DNA of 55,696 bases from Ktedonobacterales bacterium (GCA_025935195.1 JAICVS010000010.1:1-55696); one strand, 5' to 3'; counted from the stretch's first letter, positions 1 to 10,301 are shown. The notes: generated from the letters alone by a model not told the origin. Made by a program: numbers and translations.

Positions 1-1257
1 CTGAAGCTGCCGGTGCTGACCGACGCCGAGGGCCGGCAGGTGCGGCTCACCCAGGGCAACTACGTGCCGCTGTTCCTCGAAAGCCAGCACCGCGACGTGC
101 GCCGGGCCGCTTTCGAGGCCATGCTCGGCACGTACCGCGCCTATCGCAACACGCTGGCGGCGACCTATTCAGCGCAGGTGAAGAAAGACCTCTTCTTCGC
201 TCGCGCCCACCACTACCCCACCGCGCTGGAGGCGGCGCTCGACCCGCACAACATCCCCACCAACGTCTACGACAGCCTGGTCACGACGGTGGACGCGAAC
301 CTGGACAAGCTGCATCGCTACCTGCGCCTGCGCCAACGCCTGCTGGGGCTGGACGAGCTGCATCTGTACGACCTGTACGTACCGATGGTGCGTGAGGTCG
401 AGTACAAAGTGCCGTTCGAGCAGGCGCAAGAGCGGGTGGCGCGAGCGCTGGCGCCGCTGGGCGAGACGTACGTGAGCGCGCTGCGCACCGGCTTCGCCTC
501 ACGCTGGATTGACGTGCTGGAGAACGAGGGCAAACGCTCCGGGGCGTATAGCTGGGGATCGTACGGCACACAGCCGTTCGTGCTGCTCAACTACCAGGAG
601 AGCATGGATAGCATGTTCACGCTGGCGCACGAGATGGGCCACTCCATGCACTCGTATTTCACCTGGCGGACGCAGCCCTTCCCCTACAGCAGCTACACCC
701 TCTTCGTCGCCGAGGTGGCCTCGACGCTCAACGAGGCGCTGCTGACGCACGACCTGCTCCAGCACACTGAGGACCGCGCGCTGAAGCTGTACATCATCAA
801 TCACGCGCTGGAGACCTACCGCACGACGCTCTACCGCCAGACACTTTTCGCCGAGTTCGAGCGCGAGGCGCACGCGCGCGCCGAGGCGGGTGAGGCGCTG
901 ACGCCGGACCTGCTCAGCGGCATCTTCAAGCGCCTGAACGAGCAATACTACGGCGCGGCCGTCCACGTGGACGAGCTGATCGAGAACGAGTGGGCGCGCA
1001 TCCCGCACTTCTATTCGAGCTTCTACGTCTACCAGTACGCGACGGGCATCTCCGCCTCGGCGGCGCTGGCGAAGCAGATTCTCAGCGAGGGCGAGCCGGC
1101 GGTGCAACGCTACCGCCGCTTCCTCTCCGCCGGCTCGTCGGACTACAGCATCAACCTGCTGCGCGACGCGGGGGTGGACCTCTCGACGCCGGAGCCGGTG
1201 CAGCAGGCGCTCGACACCTTTGCCGGCTATCTGGACGAGCTGGAGCGGCTCTTGTAG
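1..1257 (+). CDS. pepF: Oligoendopeptidase F-type M3 metallopeptidase (5' end outside window)
   Basis: Zinc oligopeptidase of the M3B family, which cleaves short peptides in the cytoplasm. The frame is open to the first base of the window, so the N-terminus is missing. About 418 codons are present; family members usually have about 600 residues, so roughly the first third is absent. The HEMGH zinc motif is encoded at about 628-642 and is followed by SMHSYF, as in PepF. The third zinc ligand is probably the Glu of AEVASTLNE at about 710-735. The C-terminal FYVYQYATGISASAALA stretch is typical of the family. The gene ends 38 bases before the MscS gene on the same strand. Family assignment is firm; substrate is unknown. 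Confidence 0.93.
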   Translation: MKLPVLTDAEGRQVRLTQGNYVPLFLESQHRDVRRAAFEAMLGTYRAYRNTLAATYSAQVKKDLFFARAHHYPTALEAALDPHNIPTNVYDSLVTTVDANLDKLHRYLRLRQRLLGLDELHLYDLYVPMVREVEYKVPFEQAQERVARALAPLGETYVSALRTGFASRWIDVLENEGKRSGAYSWGSYGTQPFVLLNYQESMDSMFTLAHEMGHSMHSYFTWRTQPFPYSSYTLFVAEVASTLNEALLTHDLLQHTEDRALKLYIINHALETYRTTLYRQTLFAEFEREAHARAEAGEALTPDLLSGIFKRLNEQYYGAAVHVDELIENEWARIPHFYSSFYVYQYATGISASAALAKQILSEGEPAVQRYRRFLSAGSSDYSINLLRDAGVDLSTPEPVQQALDTFAGYLDELERLL

Positions 1258-1295
1258 GGCGCGAGGAGGCCGGCGGAACCCGCCGGAGGTATACG

Positions 1296-2486
1296 ATGGC
1301 AGCAATGGTCGGTGTCGGGCAGCCCACCGCTGTATGGCACCTTGTAGTCGCGGACTCCACCACCCCCAACTTGTGGGATAACCTGCTGAGCGCCGTCACG
1401 GATCATCCAGGGCGGGCTGTGCTCACGCTGGTGACGGTGTTGATCGCGCTCGTCGCGGGGCCGGTGCTGGCGCGGCTCGTCAACCGCGTGCCCGTCGTGC
1501 TGGAGACGCGCGGCGCGGCGCACGGCGGACGCATGGCGGAGCGGCTGCTGCGCGTGGAGAAGACCGGTATGAGCCGCTGGCTCGGCCGGATCACGCTGCT
1601 CTGCGTCTGGCTCGCCGCCGCCGTCACCATCGGGCTCATCTGGTTCTCCGACCAGACGCTCGCCCCGCTGCTCAAAGACCAGCACACCAGCCTTGGCTCG
1701 CTGCTCGGCGGGCTGGCCTTGCAAGCCGGCGAATCGCTGATTGTCGTCGCCTGCACGCTGGCGATTGCGCGGGCGCTCTACACCGCCATCGTCAAGCACG
1801 AGAGCAAGATCAACCCGAATCTGATCGTGCTGGGCGCGCGCGTCGTCTATGTGGCGACACTGGCGGTCGGGCTGGTGGTGATTCTCGCCATCTGGGGAAC
1901 GGGGATCGCGCTGCCAGTGGCGCTGCTCGGCGCGCTGACGGTGGCGCTGAGCCTGGCGCTGCAGGACGTGCTGAAGAACCTCGTCGCCGGCATCTACCTG
2001 CTTGTGGAGCATCCCTTCTCCATCGGCGACCGCATCGCGCTCGCGCCCTACACCGGCAAGGTGGAGGACATCAAGATTCGCTATACCTCGCTGCGCACCG
2101 CCGACGGCCAGCAGGTGCTCATCCCCAATTCGATGCTCTTCAGCTTGCCGGTCGTGAACCTGAGCACGAACGACGGCCGGCGCGCGGGGCTGCTGGTGAC
2201 AGTCGCCGCCGGTGGCGGTGGCGCGGAGGGCTTCGACCAGGCCGAGGCTGAGATTCTGCGCGCGCTGGAGGGCGTACCGGCGATTCTGTACAAGCCGGAG
2301 CCGCCGCGCGTTACGCTCAACAAAGCCACGGCCGCCGCCATCGAGCTGCAAGCCATCTTCTGGCTGGGCACCAGCAATCCCGCCGAGCAGGCGAACGCAT
2401 TGAGCGAGGCCATCGAGCGCGTGCGCGCGCAGGTGGCGGGCGCGGAGGTGGCGCTGCTGGCGTCCGCGACGGCGGTGCCGGTGTAG
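1296..2486 (+). CDS. MscS-family mechanosensitive ion channel
   Basis: Predicted small-conductance mechanosensitive channel in the cytoplasmic membrane, which releases solutes under osmotic downshock. The chosen ATG follows GGAGG by six bases; an upstream in-frame extension overlaps pepF and lacks a ribosome site. The 396-residue product has hydrophobic segments near residues 30-50, 100-120, 140-165 and 180-205. The last leads into the pore-lining helix (LPVALLGALTVALSLALQDV) and the beta domain (LVEHPFSIGDRI, then VEDIKIRYTSLRTADGQQVLIPNS), the hallmark of MscS. The C-terminal alpha/beta domain is complete. It is larger than E. coli MscS because of extra N-terminal membrane segments. Confidence 0.93.
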   Translation: MAAMVGVGQPTAVWHLVVADSTTPNLWDNLLSAVTDHPGRAVLTLVTVLIALVAGPVLARLVNRVPVVLETRGAAHGGRMAERLLRVEKTGMSRWLGRITLLCVWLAAAVTIGLIWFSDQTLAPLLKDQHTSLGSLLGGLALQAGESLIVVACTLAIARALYTAIVKHESKINPNLIVLGARVVYVATLAVGLVVILAIWGTGIALPVALLGALTVALSLALQDVLKNLVAGIYLLVEHPFSIGDRIALAPYTGKVEDIKIRYTSLRTADGQQVLIPNSMLFSLPVVNLSTNDGRRAGLLVTVAAGGGGAEGFDQAEAEILRALEGVPAILYKPEPPRVTLNKATAAAIELQAIFWLGTSNPAEQANALSEAIERVRAQVAGAEVALLASATAVPV

Positions 2487-2605
2487 GCCGGACGTGTCGC
2501 TGGCCGCACGGGAGACGGCGCGCTACCCAGAGCACGCTTCGGGCGTATCACCTACGGCCATGATCGGGTCGCGCTGGATAGCGGCCCTCACGCGGCAGGC
2601 ACATC

Positions 2606-2638
2606 GCATCGAGCTGGCATCGAGCTGGCATCGAGCTG
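2606..2638. repeat. 11-bp tandem repeat, three copies
   Basis: Three perfect head-to-tail copies of GCATCGAGCTG lie directly in front of nadD. The last copy runs into the GGAGGG ribosome-binding sequence at 2638-2643. Copy-number change here would alter leader length but not the ribosome site. Confidence 0.9.
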
Positions 2639-2650
2639 GAGGGAACGGGC

Positions 2651-3328
2651 GTGCAAAAGGGGCCGGGCTATGGTATCCTGGGCGGGACCTTCGATCCGCC
2701 GCACGTCGGGCATCTCGTGCTGGCGCAGGAGGCGTACGTCCGCTTACGGCTGGACCGCGTCTGGTTCATGCCGGCGGCCGACCCACCGCACAAGGCGGGA
2801 CACGCCATCAGCCCGTGGGAGGCCCGCCGCGCTATGGTGGAAGCCGCGATTGCCGGCGATGCCCGCTTCGCGCTGACGACCGTCGAGCACGACCGGCCGG
2901 GGCCGTCATACACGGTGGACACGCTGCGCATCCTGCGCGACGCCTGGGGGCCGGCGGCGCGCATGACGCTCATCCTCGGCTGGGACATGCTGGCGTACCT
3001 GCCGCACTGGCGCGATCCCGCCGGGATCGTCGCCAGCGTAGATCAGGTCGCGGCGGCCCACCGGCCCGGCTTCCCGCGTGCGGAGGGCGATGTGGAGCGG
3101 CTCGTGGCCGCGCTGCCGGGCCTGGGCGAGAAGCTGATCGTGCTGCCGGGGCCGGAGATCGAGCTGGCGGCGACGACGCTGCGCGAACGGGTGGCATCCG
3201 GCTTGCCGATACGCTATCTCGTGAGCGACCGTGTGCGCGCCTACATCGCGCGGCATCATCTGTACACGGACCCACGCGCGCCGATGATGGACGCGCCGCC
3301 GGACGGCGAGCCAGAGGTGCGGCCATGA
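2651..3328 (+). CDS. nadD: Nicotinate-nucleotide adenylyltransferase
   Basis: Adenylates nicotinic acid mononucleotide to deamido-NAD in NAD biosynthesis. The start is GTG, seven bases after GGAGGG. The nucleotidyltransferase signature GGTFDPPHVGHL lies at about residues 11-22, with its HxGH pair. DPPHK (about 46-50) and the C-terminal TTLRERVASGLPIRYLVS, matching the family's (S/T)-x-(I/L)-R block, are also present. At 225 residues the length is normal. Its stop overlaps the ATG of the next gene (ATGA at 3325-3328), so the DUF951 protein is likely translationally coupled. Confidence 0.96.
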   Translation: MQKGPGYGILGGTFDPPHVGHLVLAQEAYVRLRLDRVWFMPAADPPHKAGHAISPWEARRAMVEAAIAGDARFALTTVEHDRPGPSYTVDTLRILRDAWGPAARMTLILGWDMLAYLPHWRDPAGIVASVDQVAAAHRPGFPRAEGDVERLVAALPGLGEKLIVLPGPEIELAATTLRERVASGLPIRYLVSDRVRAYIARHHLYTDPRAPMMDAPPDGEPEVRP

Positions 3329-3564
3329 AGCCCATGAAGTACGCGGACCTGGGCCTGAACGACCGCGTGCGGCTGCGCAAGCCGCACCCGTGTGGCAGCA
3401 CCGACTGGCGCGTGGTGCGTCTGGGGGCCGACATCGGGCTGAAGTGCGAGGGCTGCGGCCGGCGCGTGCTGCTGCCGCGCAGCGAGCTGGAGCGCCGCAT
3501 CAAGCAAATCCTCAGCCGTGGGGCTGATGAGCCGGCGATTGCGAGCGATGACGAGGATGGCTGA
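3325..3564 (+). CDS. DUF951 domain protein
   Basis: A 79-residue basic protein of the DUF951 family, known mainly from Firmicutes and Chloroflexota and of unsettled function. Visible features are an N-terminal DLGLNDRVRLRKPHPCGS block, the conserved WRVVRLGADIGLKCEGCGRRVLLPRSELERRIK segment (three cysteines in all, C19 and the CEGC pair) and an acidic tail. The cysteines and basic residues suggest metal or nucleic-acid binding, but that is inference. It overlaps nadD by four bases and sits just before the MFS gene. The sequence GACGAGGATGGCT is duplicated across its stop and the next start (3550-3575). Confidence 0.9.
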   Translation: MKPMKYADLGLNDRVRLRKPHPCGSTDWRVVRLGADIGLKCEGCGRRVLLPRSELERRIKQILSRGADEPAIASDDEDG

Positions 3565-3569
3565 CGAGG

Positions 3570-5123
3570 ATGGCTAGAGCGACGCGACTGGACGACGACG
3601 ACCTCTCTGCCGAGGGCCGCGCCGCCGCGCGCGCCGAGCGCCTCTCCGCCGGGGCGCGCAACATCGCGCGCGAGCCGACACGCCCGCTGCGCGACGGGGC
3701 GAGGCCGGTTGGCCCGCGCCCACCGGCGCCGCCCGGCGGTGGTGGGTCGCGTGGGTTCCGCACGGTGCTGCGCAACAAGTATTTCCTGCGGTTGTGGGTG
3801 GCGCAGCTCATCTCGCAGACGATCATGAACGCCTCGAACTACGGCCTGATCGTGCTCGTCGCCACGCAGGGGTCGAACTTGCAGGCGACACGCACCAGCG
3901 GCGCCATCGTGGCGTTCAGCCTGCCGGCGGCGCTCTTCGGCGCACCCGCCGGCGTGATCGTGGACCGCTTCAACCGCCGCACTGTGCTCTGGGTGAGCAA
4001 CGTGCTGCGCGGGCTGGCCTCGATTGGCTTCGTGATCGCGCTCTTTGTGGACCAGACCGCGCTGATCCCTGTGTTGCTGCTCAGCTTCTTCACCGCCATG
4101 GTCGGCCAGTTCTTCGCGCCGGCCGAAGGCGCGACCATCCCGCTGCTGGTGCATTCGGATGAGCTGATCAGCGCGCTCTCGCTCTTCAACATCACTTTCA
4201 CGCTGGCGCAGGCGCTGGGGCTGATCATCCTCGGCCCGGCGGTGCTGCTGTTCGTGCCGGTCATCACGCTCGGCACGGCGTCCCACGGCATCCAGGTGCA
4301 GCCCATCGAGACGCTCTTCATCCTGGTGGTGCTGCTCTACGGCGTCTGCTCGCTGCTGATCGTCTCCATCCCCAAGGAGCGCTTCCGCTTCGAGCGGTTG
4401 AGCGTGTTGGCGGCGACGCACACGACGCGCAGCCGCCAACTGCGTGGGCTATGGGCCGGCATGGTGGAATCGTGGCGCTACGTGCGGCGCGATGGGCGCC
4501 TCTCGCACGCCGTCTTGCAGCTCTGCCTCGGCGGCACGGTGGTGGCGATCATCGCGACCATCGCGCCGAGCTTCGTCGGCGTCTTCTTCAACCTCGACCC
4601 CAGCCACGCCGCGCTCGTCTTCATCCCAGCCGGGGCCGGGCTGGTGCTCGGATCGGCGCTCACGCCGCTGCTGGTGCGCCGGCTGCGCTACAGCCGGACG
4701 GTCGCCGTCGGCGTGATCGCGCTGGCGGTCTGCGCCGCCGCGCTCACGCTGGCGCGCGCCGTGGCGATGGCGGTCCACCGTGAGCAGTGGTGGACCGCCC
4801 CCGCCTATCTGACGCTCGCGCTGGCGGTGATGTTCCTGATCGGCATCGCGCTGGATCTAGTGAACATCCCGGCGCAGACCGAGTTACAAGAGCGCGCGCC
4901 GGACTGGATCAAAGGCCGTGTGCTGGCGCTGCAGGGGATGTTGCTGAACGCGCTGACGGTGCCATCCGTGCTGATCATGGGCCTGGCCGCGGATGTGTTC
5001 GGCCTTCCCGCCGCGATGGACGCGCTCGCCATCGCTATCGCAATCATTGGGCTGGCGAGCGTGTACCTCAGCGGCAAGATCGGCAACGATACCGATGGTG
5101 AAGCTGCTTCTCGCCTGCTATAA
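3570..5123 (+). CDS. MFS transporter (EntS/MFS_3-like exporter)
   Basis: A 517-residue major facilitator protein with about twelve hydrophobic segments from residue 75 onward, preceded by an unusual basic, disordered N-terminus of about 60 residues rich in Arg, Ala and Pro. After the first helix, GVIVDRFNRRTVLWVSN matches the MFS motif-A loop (D-R-x-x-R-R). LITAPAEGATIPLLV-like sequence around residues 175-195 is typical of the MFS_3 (DUF894) exporters. The start ATG lies six bases after the DUF951 stop. The substrate cannot be inferred; export of a small molecule is the family norm. An insertion near residues 275-300 separates the two six-helix halves. Confidence 0.88.
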   Translation: MARATRLDDDDLSAEGRAAARAERLSAGARNIAREPTRPLRDGARPVGPRPPAPPGGGGSRGFRTVLRNKYFLRLWVAQLISQTIMNASNYGLIVLVATQGSNLQATRTSGAIVAFSLPAALFGAPAGVIVDRFNRRTVLWVSNVLRGLASIGFVIALFVDQTALIPVLLLSFFTAMVGQFFAPAEGATIPLLVHSDELISALSLFNITFTLAQALGLIILGPAVLLFVPVITLGTASHGIQVQPIETLFILVVLLYGVCSLLIVSIPKERFRFERLSVLAATHTTRSRQLRGLWAGMVESWRYVRRDGRLSHAVLQLCLGGTVVAIIATIAPSFVGVFFNLDPSHAALVFIPAGAGLVLGSALTPLLVRRLRYSRTVAVGVIALAVCAAALTLARAVAMAVHREQWWTAPAYLTLALAVMFLIGIALDLVNIPAQTELQERAPDWIKGRVLALQGMLLNALTVPSVLIMGLAADVFGLPAAMDALAIAIAIIGLASVYLSGKIGNDTDGEAASRLL

Positions 5124-5275
5124 CCTGAAAGATGAGGTGGTGTCCAAGCGTATTGTGTAGAGGGGCTGTTTCGCGCCCGCTCGTTGGTGCGCGGCATGCA
5201 ATGGGGATCGACGCAAGTGGGGTCGCGCGACCAAGATCGGCGTCGCGGCTGGCGCGGGGTGAGGCAAGGAGTCAT

Positions 5276-6493
5276 ATGTTCGATGCGGGGCTGACAACAC
5301 CAATGCGCCTGAGGTATGCCGCGGCCGCCCAGGCAGCCCAGGTCGAGCCATTCGGGCCGGCCGTGCGGCGGCAGCGGGCGGTGGACGTATACACGCCACT
5401 GGACCCGGCGCGGGTGCTCGTCAGTATGCTGTTGCCCATCGGCGACACCCTGCTGGCGACGCCGGCGGTGACGGTGCTGCGCAAGCGCTTCCCCTGGGCG
5501 AAGATCACCGTGCTCGCCTCGCGCGGCAACGCCGGCATCCTGCGCGACAACCCGAATGTTGACCACCTGATCCTGACCGACGACCCGACCGACGGCGCCG
5601 AGAACAAGGTGTTGCGGCTGGCGCGCGGGCTGAGCGAGCTGCGCCAGACGAAATACGACCTGGTGATCAACCTCTCGCCGGTGGGCGGGCTGGTGCTGAT
5701 GATGGCCGGTGTCTATCAGAAGTCGCTCACGGTGGAGAAGCCGGCGCTCTGGTGGCTGATCGGCGGCCACTCGGATCGCTACCGCGCCCGGCACGCCGTG
5801 GACCACTATCTGCAAGCGGTCGCGCCGGTGCTGGAGCGCCCGCTCACCGAGGAGGAGCGCCAGCCGCGACTGTACGTCACCGCGAAAGACCGCGCGGCGG
5901 CGCGGCGCGTGTTGCGCGAGCGCGGTCTCTCGCCCGCGCACCTGCTGGTGACGATGCACGTCGGCGGCGACGGCTTCAATGGCCGCAAGCGCTGGGCGCC
6001 CAAGCGCTTCGCCGAGGTGGCGACGCGCCTGATCGAGCGTTTCGACGCGCACGTGCTGCTGATCGGCGGGCCGGCCGACGTGCCGATGTGCGAGGAAGTG
6101 GCGGCGCTGGTCGGGCGCAACGTGACGCTTCTGGCCGGCGCGACGACACTGAAAGAGACGGCGGCGCTCATCGAGCTGTCGGCGGTCTTCGTTGGCAACG
6201 ACTCCTGCCCGCTGCACATGGCGGCGGCGGTGGGGACGCCGGCGGTGGGCATCTTCGGCCCATCGAACGCCGAGCAATTCCGTCCCATCGGCAAGCGCGG
6301 CTATCGCCAGCGCATCGTGCGCTCGGAGCTGCCATGCAGCCCATGCTTCCACTTCATCGGCAACGACGCGCCCTGGGTGCCGAACACCTGCTATTCCTTC
6401 GCCTGCCTGAAAGCGATTAGTGCCGATCAGGTGCTCGATGCCGCCGCCGAGCTGCTGGGCGACACGCGCGGCTCTGACCCAGCCCTGGCGTGA
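5276..6493 (+). CDS. Glycosyltransferase family 9 (heptosyltransferase-like)
   Basis: Predicted ADP-heptose or related sugar transferase with two Rossmann-like domains, 405 residues. The chosen ATG follows AAGGAG by four bases; 48 upstream in-frame codons look non-coding. The N-terminal domain begins ARVLVSMLLPIGDTLLATPAV, the standard GT9 opening. The C-terminal domain holds the donor-site blocks LLIGGPADVP, FVGNDSCPLHMAAAVGTPAVGIFGPS and a cysteine-bearing CSPCFHFIG segment. Chloroflexota lack classical lipopolysaccharide, so transfer to another surface glycan is likely. It stands alone between the MFS gene and the ABC pair. Confidence 0.9.
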   Translation: MFDAGLTTPMRLRYAAAAQAAQVEPFGPAVRRQRAVDVYTPLDPARVLVSMLLPIGDTLLATPAVTVLRKRFPWAKITVLASRGNAGILRDNPNVDHLILTDDPTDGAENKVLRLARGLSELRQTKYDLVINLSPVGGLVLMMAGVYQKSLTVEKPALWWLIGGHSDRYRARHAVDHYLQAVAPVLERPLTEEERQPRLYVTAKDRAAARRVLRERGLSPAHLLVTMHVGGDGFNGRKRWAPKRFAEVATRLIERFDAHVLLIGGPADVPMCEEVAALVGRNVTLLAGATTLKETAALIELSAVFVGNDSCPLHMAAAVGTPAVGIFGPSNAEQFRPIGKRGYRQRIVRSELPCSPCFHFIGNDAPWVPNTCYSFACLKAISADQVLDAAAELLGDTRGSDPALA

Positions 6494-6726
6494 TCCGCGG
6501 GCTTCATGCCCATCGCCTTATTCTCCCGCCCTTCACGGCCGTGCGAGCGAGCCGCCGCGTTTCCCTATAGATATCTGATACCACCGCCCCTGCTGTAGGT
6601 GATACGCTGGCTCTCGTCAGTCTGGAGGGATGGGTTCTCTGTGGAACACAGCATCCTTCCCCATGAAATCCCCTGGAAATCCACTCGCGACGAGACGAGG
6701 AGCTGTCCATTCACCGTTTTCAGGCA

Positions 6727-8508
6727 TTGAACCGCTACTGGCGGCTGTTGTCCCACTACCTGCGACCTCATTGGGTGCGGATGGGCCTGCTGGCGGTGAT
6801 TCTGGGCGGCGCCATCTGTGTGCAGGTGGTCACACCGCTGCTGGCGAGCCGCTTCATAGACCAGGCCACCGCTGGCGGAGCGCCGCGCACTCTGACCTTG
6901 CTGGCGCTGCTGACCATCGGCCTGGCCGTAGTCGGCCAGGGGGTGGCCGTCGCCGAAACCTATGTGGCCGAAAATGTGAGCTGGGCGGCCACGAACGCGC
7001 TGCGCGCCGACCTGCTCGCCCACCTGCTGCGGCTGGACGCCTCGTTTCACACTGCCCATACCCCAGGCGAGCTGATCGAGCGGGTGGACGGTGACGTCGC
7101 CACTCTGGCTCGCTTCTTCTCACGCTTTGTGGTCTACGTGCTCGGCAACGCCATCTTGATGGTGGGGGTGCTCGCGCTGCTCTTTCACCTCGACTGGCGG
7201 ATTGGCCTGGGGCTGAGTGCCTTCGTCGCGCTGACCTGGATCGCTATGCTGCGCATCCGCGCCATCGCCACCCCCGCGTGGGCCGCGGAGCGCCAGGCCA
7301 GCGCCGATTTCTATGGCTTCCTGGGCGAATATCTGGCCGGCCTAGAGGACATCCGCTCCAGCGGGGCCGGCGCGTTTGTGTTGCGCCGCTGCGCCGAGGT
7401 GATGCGGTCGTGGCTGGCCGTGACACGCAAGGCCGCGATGTGGGGCTACGGCCTGGCCGCCACCAGCCAGGGCATGTTCGCGCTCAGCACGGCGGCCGCC
7501 TTTGCCCTGAGCGCCATGCTGTTCAGGGACGGCACGCTGACCATCGGCGCCGTCTATCTCATCTTCCAGTATACCGAGATGCTGCGCCAGCCGACTGAGC
7601 AGATTCGCCACGAAGTGCAAGATCTGCAACAGGCGGACGCCAGCATCGGCCGCATCGAAGCGCTCCTACGCACGGCGCCGCGCCTGAGCGACGGCCCTGG
7701 CGCCGCGCTGCCGCCCGGCCCACTCGCGGTGGAGATCGATCACGTCTCCTTCGGCTATGCGGACGACACCCCGGTGCTGCGCGACATCAGCCTGCGCCTG
7801 GAACCGGGCCGCGTGTTGGGAATCGTGGGCCGCACCGGCAGCGGCAAGACTACGCTGACACGGCTGCTGCTGCGCTTCTACGATCCCTTGGCCGGCGTGG
7901 TGCGCCTGGGAGGCGTGGATCTACGGTCGGTCCGCGTCGCGGCGGTGCGCGCGCGCATCGGCCTGGTCACGCAGGAGGTGCAGCTCTTCGACGCCAGCCT
8001 GCGTGACAACCTGACGCTCTTCGATGATAGCGTGCCGGATGACCGGATCAGCGCCGCGCTGGACATACTGGGCCTCACCGGCTGGCTGCGAGAGCTGCCG
8101 TGCGGGCTGGATACCCCGCTGGGGCCGGGCGGCGTTGGGCTTTCCGCCGGGCAGGTTCAGGTGCTCGCCTGCGCGCGCGTCTTCCTGCGCGACCCCGACG
8201 TGGTGATCCTGGATGAAGCCTCTTCGCGCCTCGACCCGGCCACGGAGCGGCTGGTGCGGACGGCTCTCGGCCGGCTGCTCGCGGGCCGCACTGGCCTCAT
8301 CGTGGCGCATCGGCTGACCACACTCGCCTACGCCGACGACATCCTGGTTCTGGAAGACGGGCAGGTGCGCGAGTATGGGCCGCGACTCGCCCTCGCCGCC
8401 GACCCCACCTCGCGCTTCGCCGGATTGCTGCGAATCGCCGCCACTGAGGAGGTTGCCGCCACGGAGCCCGCCGCCACGGAGCCCGCCGCCGAGGAGGTTG
8501 CCTCGTGA
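6727..8508 (+). CDS. ABC exporter half-transporter A (TMD-NBD)
   Basis: Fused membrane and ATPase half-transporter of about 593 residues: six hydrophobic segments over residues 15-310, then a nucleotide-binding domain. Walker A is GRTGSGKTT (about 367-375), the signature is LSAGQ rather than LSGGQ (about 472), Walker B is VVILDEA with the catalytic Glu intact, and the switch His is in VAHRL. The start is uncertain: TTG at 6727 is given, but an in-frame ATT at 6709 lies six bases after GAGGAG (6697-6702), and no ATG is available before the stop at 6664. The C-terminus carries a repeated [10 protein letters not shown] tail. The stop overlaps the GTG of the partner gene, so the two should form a heterodimer. 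Confidence 0.92.
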   Translation: MNRYWRLLSHYLRPHWVRMGLLAVILGGAICVQVVTPLLASRFIDQATAGGAPRTLTLLALLTIGLAVVGQGVAVAETYVAENVSWAATNALRADLLAHLLRLDASFHTAHTPGELIERVDGDVATLARFFSRFVVYVLGNAILMVGVLALLFHLDWRIGLGLSAFVALTWIAMLRIRAIATPAWAAERQASADFYGFLGEYLAGLEDIRSSGAGAFVLRRCAEVMRSWLAVTRKAAMWGYGLAATSQGMFALSTAAAFALSAMLFRDGTLTIGAVYLIFQYTEMLRQPTEQIRHEVQDLQQADASIGRIEALLRTAPRLSDGPGAALPPGPLAVEIDHVSFGYADDTPVLRDISLRLEPGRVLGIVGRTGSGKTTLTRLLLRFYDPLAGVVRLGGVDLRSVRVAAVRARIGLVTQEVQLFDASLRDNLTLFDDSVPDDRISAALDILGLTGWLRELPCGLDTPLGPGGVGLSAGQVQVLACARVFLRDPDVVILDEASSRLDPATERLVRTALGRLLAGRTGLIVAHRLTTLAYADDILVLEDGQVREYGPRLALAADPTSRFAGLLRIAATEEVAATEPAATEPAAEEVAS

Positions 8509-10301
8509 GGCCACTCCCGACCCTCCCGACCTGGCGCTATGTGATGGCAATGGCGCGCTACCGCCCCAGGTTCTACCTGCTCCACGCGCTGTTGTGGGGC
8601 GTGTGGAACATGTCACCGCTGCTCGTGGGGCTGATCGCCCGCGCCTTCCTCGATACGCTCACCGGGCAGGCGCACGTGTCCATCGGCGCGTCAGGGCTGA
8701 TCGTGCTGCTGGTGGTGATCGCTGTGAGCCGGGCGACCCTCGTGCTCACCGCCGGCTTTGTCGAGATCAGCATGCGCTTCTCGATGAGCGGGCTGCTGCG
8801 CCGCAACCTGCTGCGACACCTCCTGAGCCGACCGGGCGCTCAGGCCCTGCCCTATTCCATCGGCGCGACCATCAGCCGCTTCCGCGACGATGCCTATCAG
8901 GCCGAGGACGCCGTGGACTGGTCCGACGAGATCGTGGGCCAGGGCGTGTTTGCCGTGGTGGCGTTCGTGGCGCTCCTGTCGCTCAACGCCCGTATCACCC
9001 TGGTCGCCATTCTGCCGCTGCTGCTCGTGACGGCACTCGCGCGACGGGCGAGCGCCGCGCTGGGCCGCTATCGCGCGGCCAGCAGCCAGGCCACCAGCCA
9101 GGTCACCGGCGCCATCGGCGATGTGCTGGCGGCGGTGCGGACGGTGCAGGCCGCCGGCGCCGAGGAGCGGATCATCGCGCGCTTCCGCCGGCTGAACGAC
9201 CAGCGCCGGAGCGCCACGCTGGCCGACCGCGTGCTGACGCAGGCGCTGGATGGCGTCACGGCCAACATGGCGAGCGTGTGTACGGGCCTGATCATGCTGC
9301 TCGCCGCCGGCAGCCTGCGGAGCGGCAGCCTGACGGTGGGCGACTTTGCCCTGTTCGTCGCCTATCTGAGCTTCATCGCCGACTTTACCGCCACGCTCGG
9401 CCAGTTCCTGGCCCACTATCAACAACCGGGCGTCGCCTTCGCGCGCATGGGTGGCTTGCTGGGCGACGCACCGCCCGCCGCGCTGGTGGCGCCCGCCCCG
9501 CTGCATCTGCGCGGTCCCCTGCCCGCCGTGCCGCCGCCAGTGCGCGGCGCGACCGATCGCTTGAACCTCGTGGAGGCGCGCTGCCTGACCTATCGTCACC
9601 CCCAGTCCGAGCGCGGGATCGCCGCGGTGGACCTACACCTGCCGCGCGGCACCCTGACGGTGGTGACGGGGCGCATCGGCGCGGGCAAGACCACACTGCT
9701 GCGGACCCTCCTGGGCTTGCTGTCCCGCGAAGCGGGCGAGATCCGCTGGAACGGCCACGTCGTGAACGACGCCGCTGCTTGCTTTGTGCCGCCCCGCGCG
9801 GCGTACACAGCGCAGGTGCCGCGCCTGTTCAGCGAAACGCTCGAACAGAACATCCTGTTGGGGTTGCCCAGCGACCCCGCGGCCCTGGCCGCTGCTGTGC
9901 GGGGCGCCGTCCTGGATGACGACGTGCGGGCGCTGGAGGCGGGGTTGGCGACGCCGGTCGGCACGCGCGGCGTCAAGCTCTCCGGCGGCCAGGTGCAGCG
10001 CACGGCGGCGGCGCGCATGCTGGCGCGCGGCGCCGAGCTGCTGGTGATTGATGACCTGTCCAGCGCGCTGGATGTCGAGACGGAGCGGGTGTTGTGGGAG
10101 CGCCTCTTCACCGGCGGCGATGTGACGTGCCTGGCCGTCTCGCACCGCCGCGCCGCGCTGCGCCGCGCCGACCATATCATCGTGTTGAAGGAGGGCCGCG
10201 TCGAGGCTCAGGGTACGCTTGCACACCTGCTGGCGAGCTGCGCGGAGATGCGCTCTCTGTGGCACGACGCTGGCGATCCTGATCATCCTGGATCGATCTG
10301 A
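8505..10301 (+). CDS. ABC exporter half-transporter B (TMD-NBD, degenerate Walker B)
   Basis: Second half of a heterodimeric exporter, 598 residues, starting at a GTG that overlaps the upstream stop (GTGA). Six membrane segments precede an NBD with Walker [10 protein letters not shown] (about 388-396) and a canonical LSGGQ (about 492). Walker B is LLVIDDL, with Asp in place of the catalytic Glu; the switch His is present (VSHRR). In heterodimeric exporters such as TM287/288 one ATP site is degenerate. Here the Asp of this subunit and the altered LSAGQ of its partner would face each other in that site, leaving the other site consensus. Substrate unknown. It ends 12 bases from a convergent TPR gene. 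Confidence 0.92.
   Translation: MRPLPTLPTWRYVMAMARYRPRFYLLHALLWGVWNMSPLLVGLIARAFLDTLTGQAHVSIGASGLIVLLVVIAVSRATLVLTAGFVEISMRFSMSGLLRRNLLRHLLSRPGAQALPYSIGATISRFRDDAYQAEDAVDWSDEIVGQGVFAVVAFVALLSLNARITLVAILPLLLVTALARRASAALGRYRAASSQATSQVTGAIGDVLAAVRTVQAAGAEERIIARFRRLNDQRRSATLADRVLTQALDGVTANMASVCTGLIMLLAAGSLRSGSLTVGDFALFVAYLSFIADFTATLGQFLAHYQQPGVAFARMGGLLGDAPPAALVAPAPLHLRGPLPAVPPPVRGATDRLNLVEARCLTYRHPQSERGIAAVDLHLPRGTLTVVTGRIGAGKTTLLRTLLGLLSREAGEIRWNGHVVNDAAACFVPPRAAYTAQVPRLFSETLEQNILLGLPSDPAALAAAVRGAVLDDDVRALEAGLATPVGTRGVKLSGGQVQRTAAARMLARGAELLVIDDLSSALDVETERVLWERLFTGGDVTCLAVSHRRAALRRADHIIVLKEGRVEAQGTLAHLLASCAEMRSLWHDAGDPDHPGSI

Noticed and set aside
4805-6352. A 515-codon minus-strand open frame
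   Set aside because: It is antisense to the MFS and GT9 genes, is His/Arg/Gln-rich, and matches no family, while both plus-strand genes have clear family motifs.
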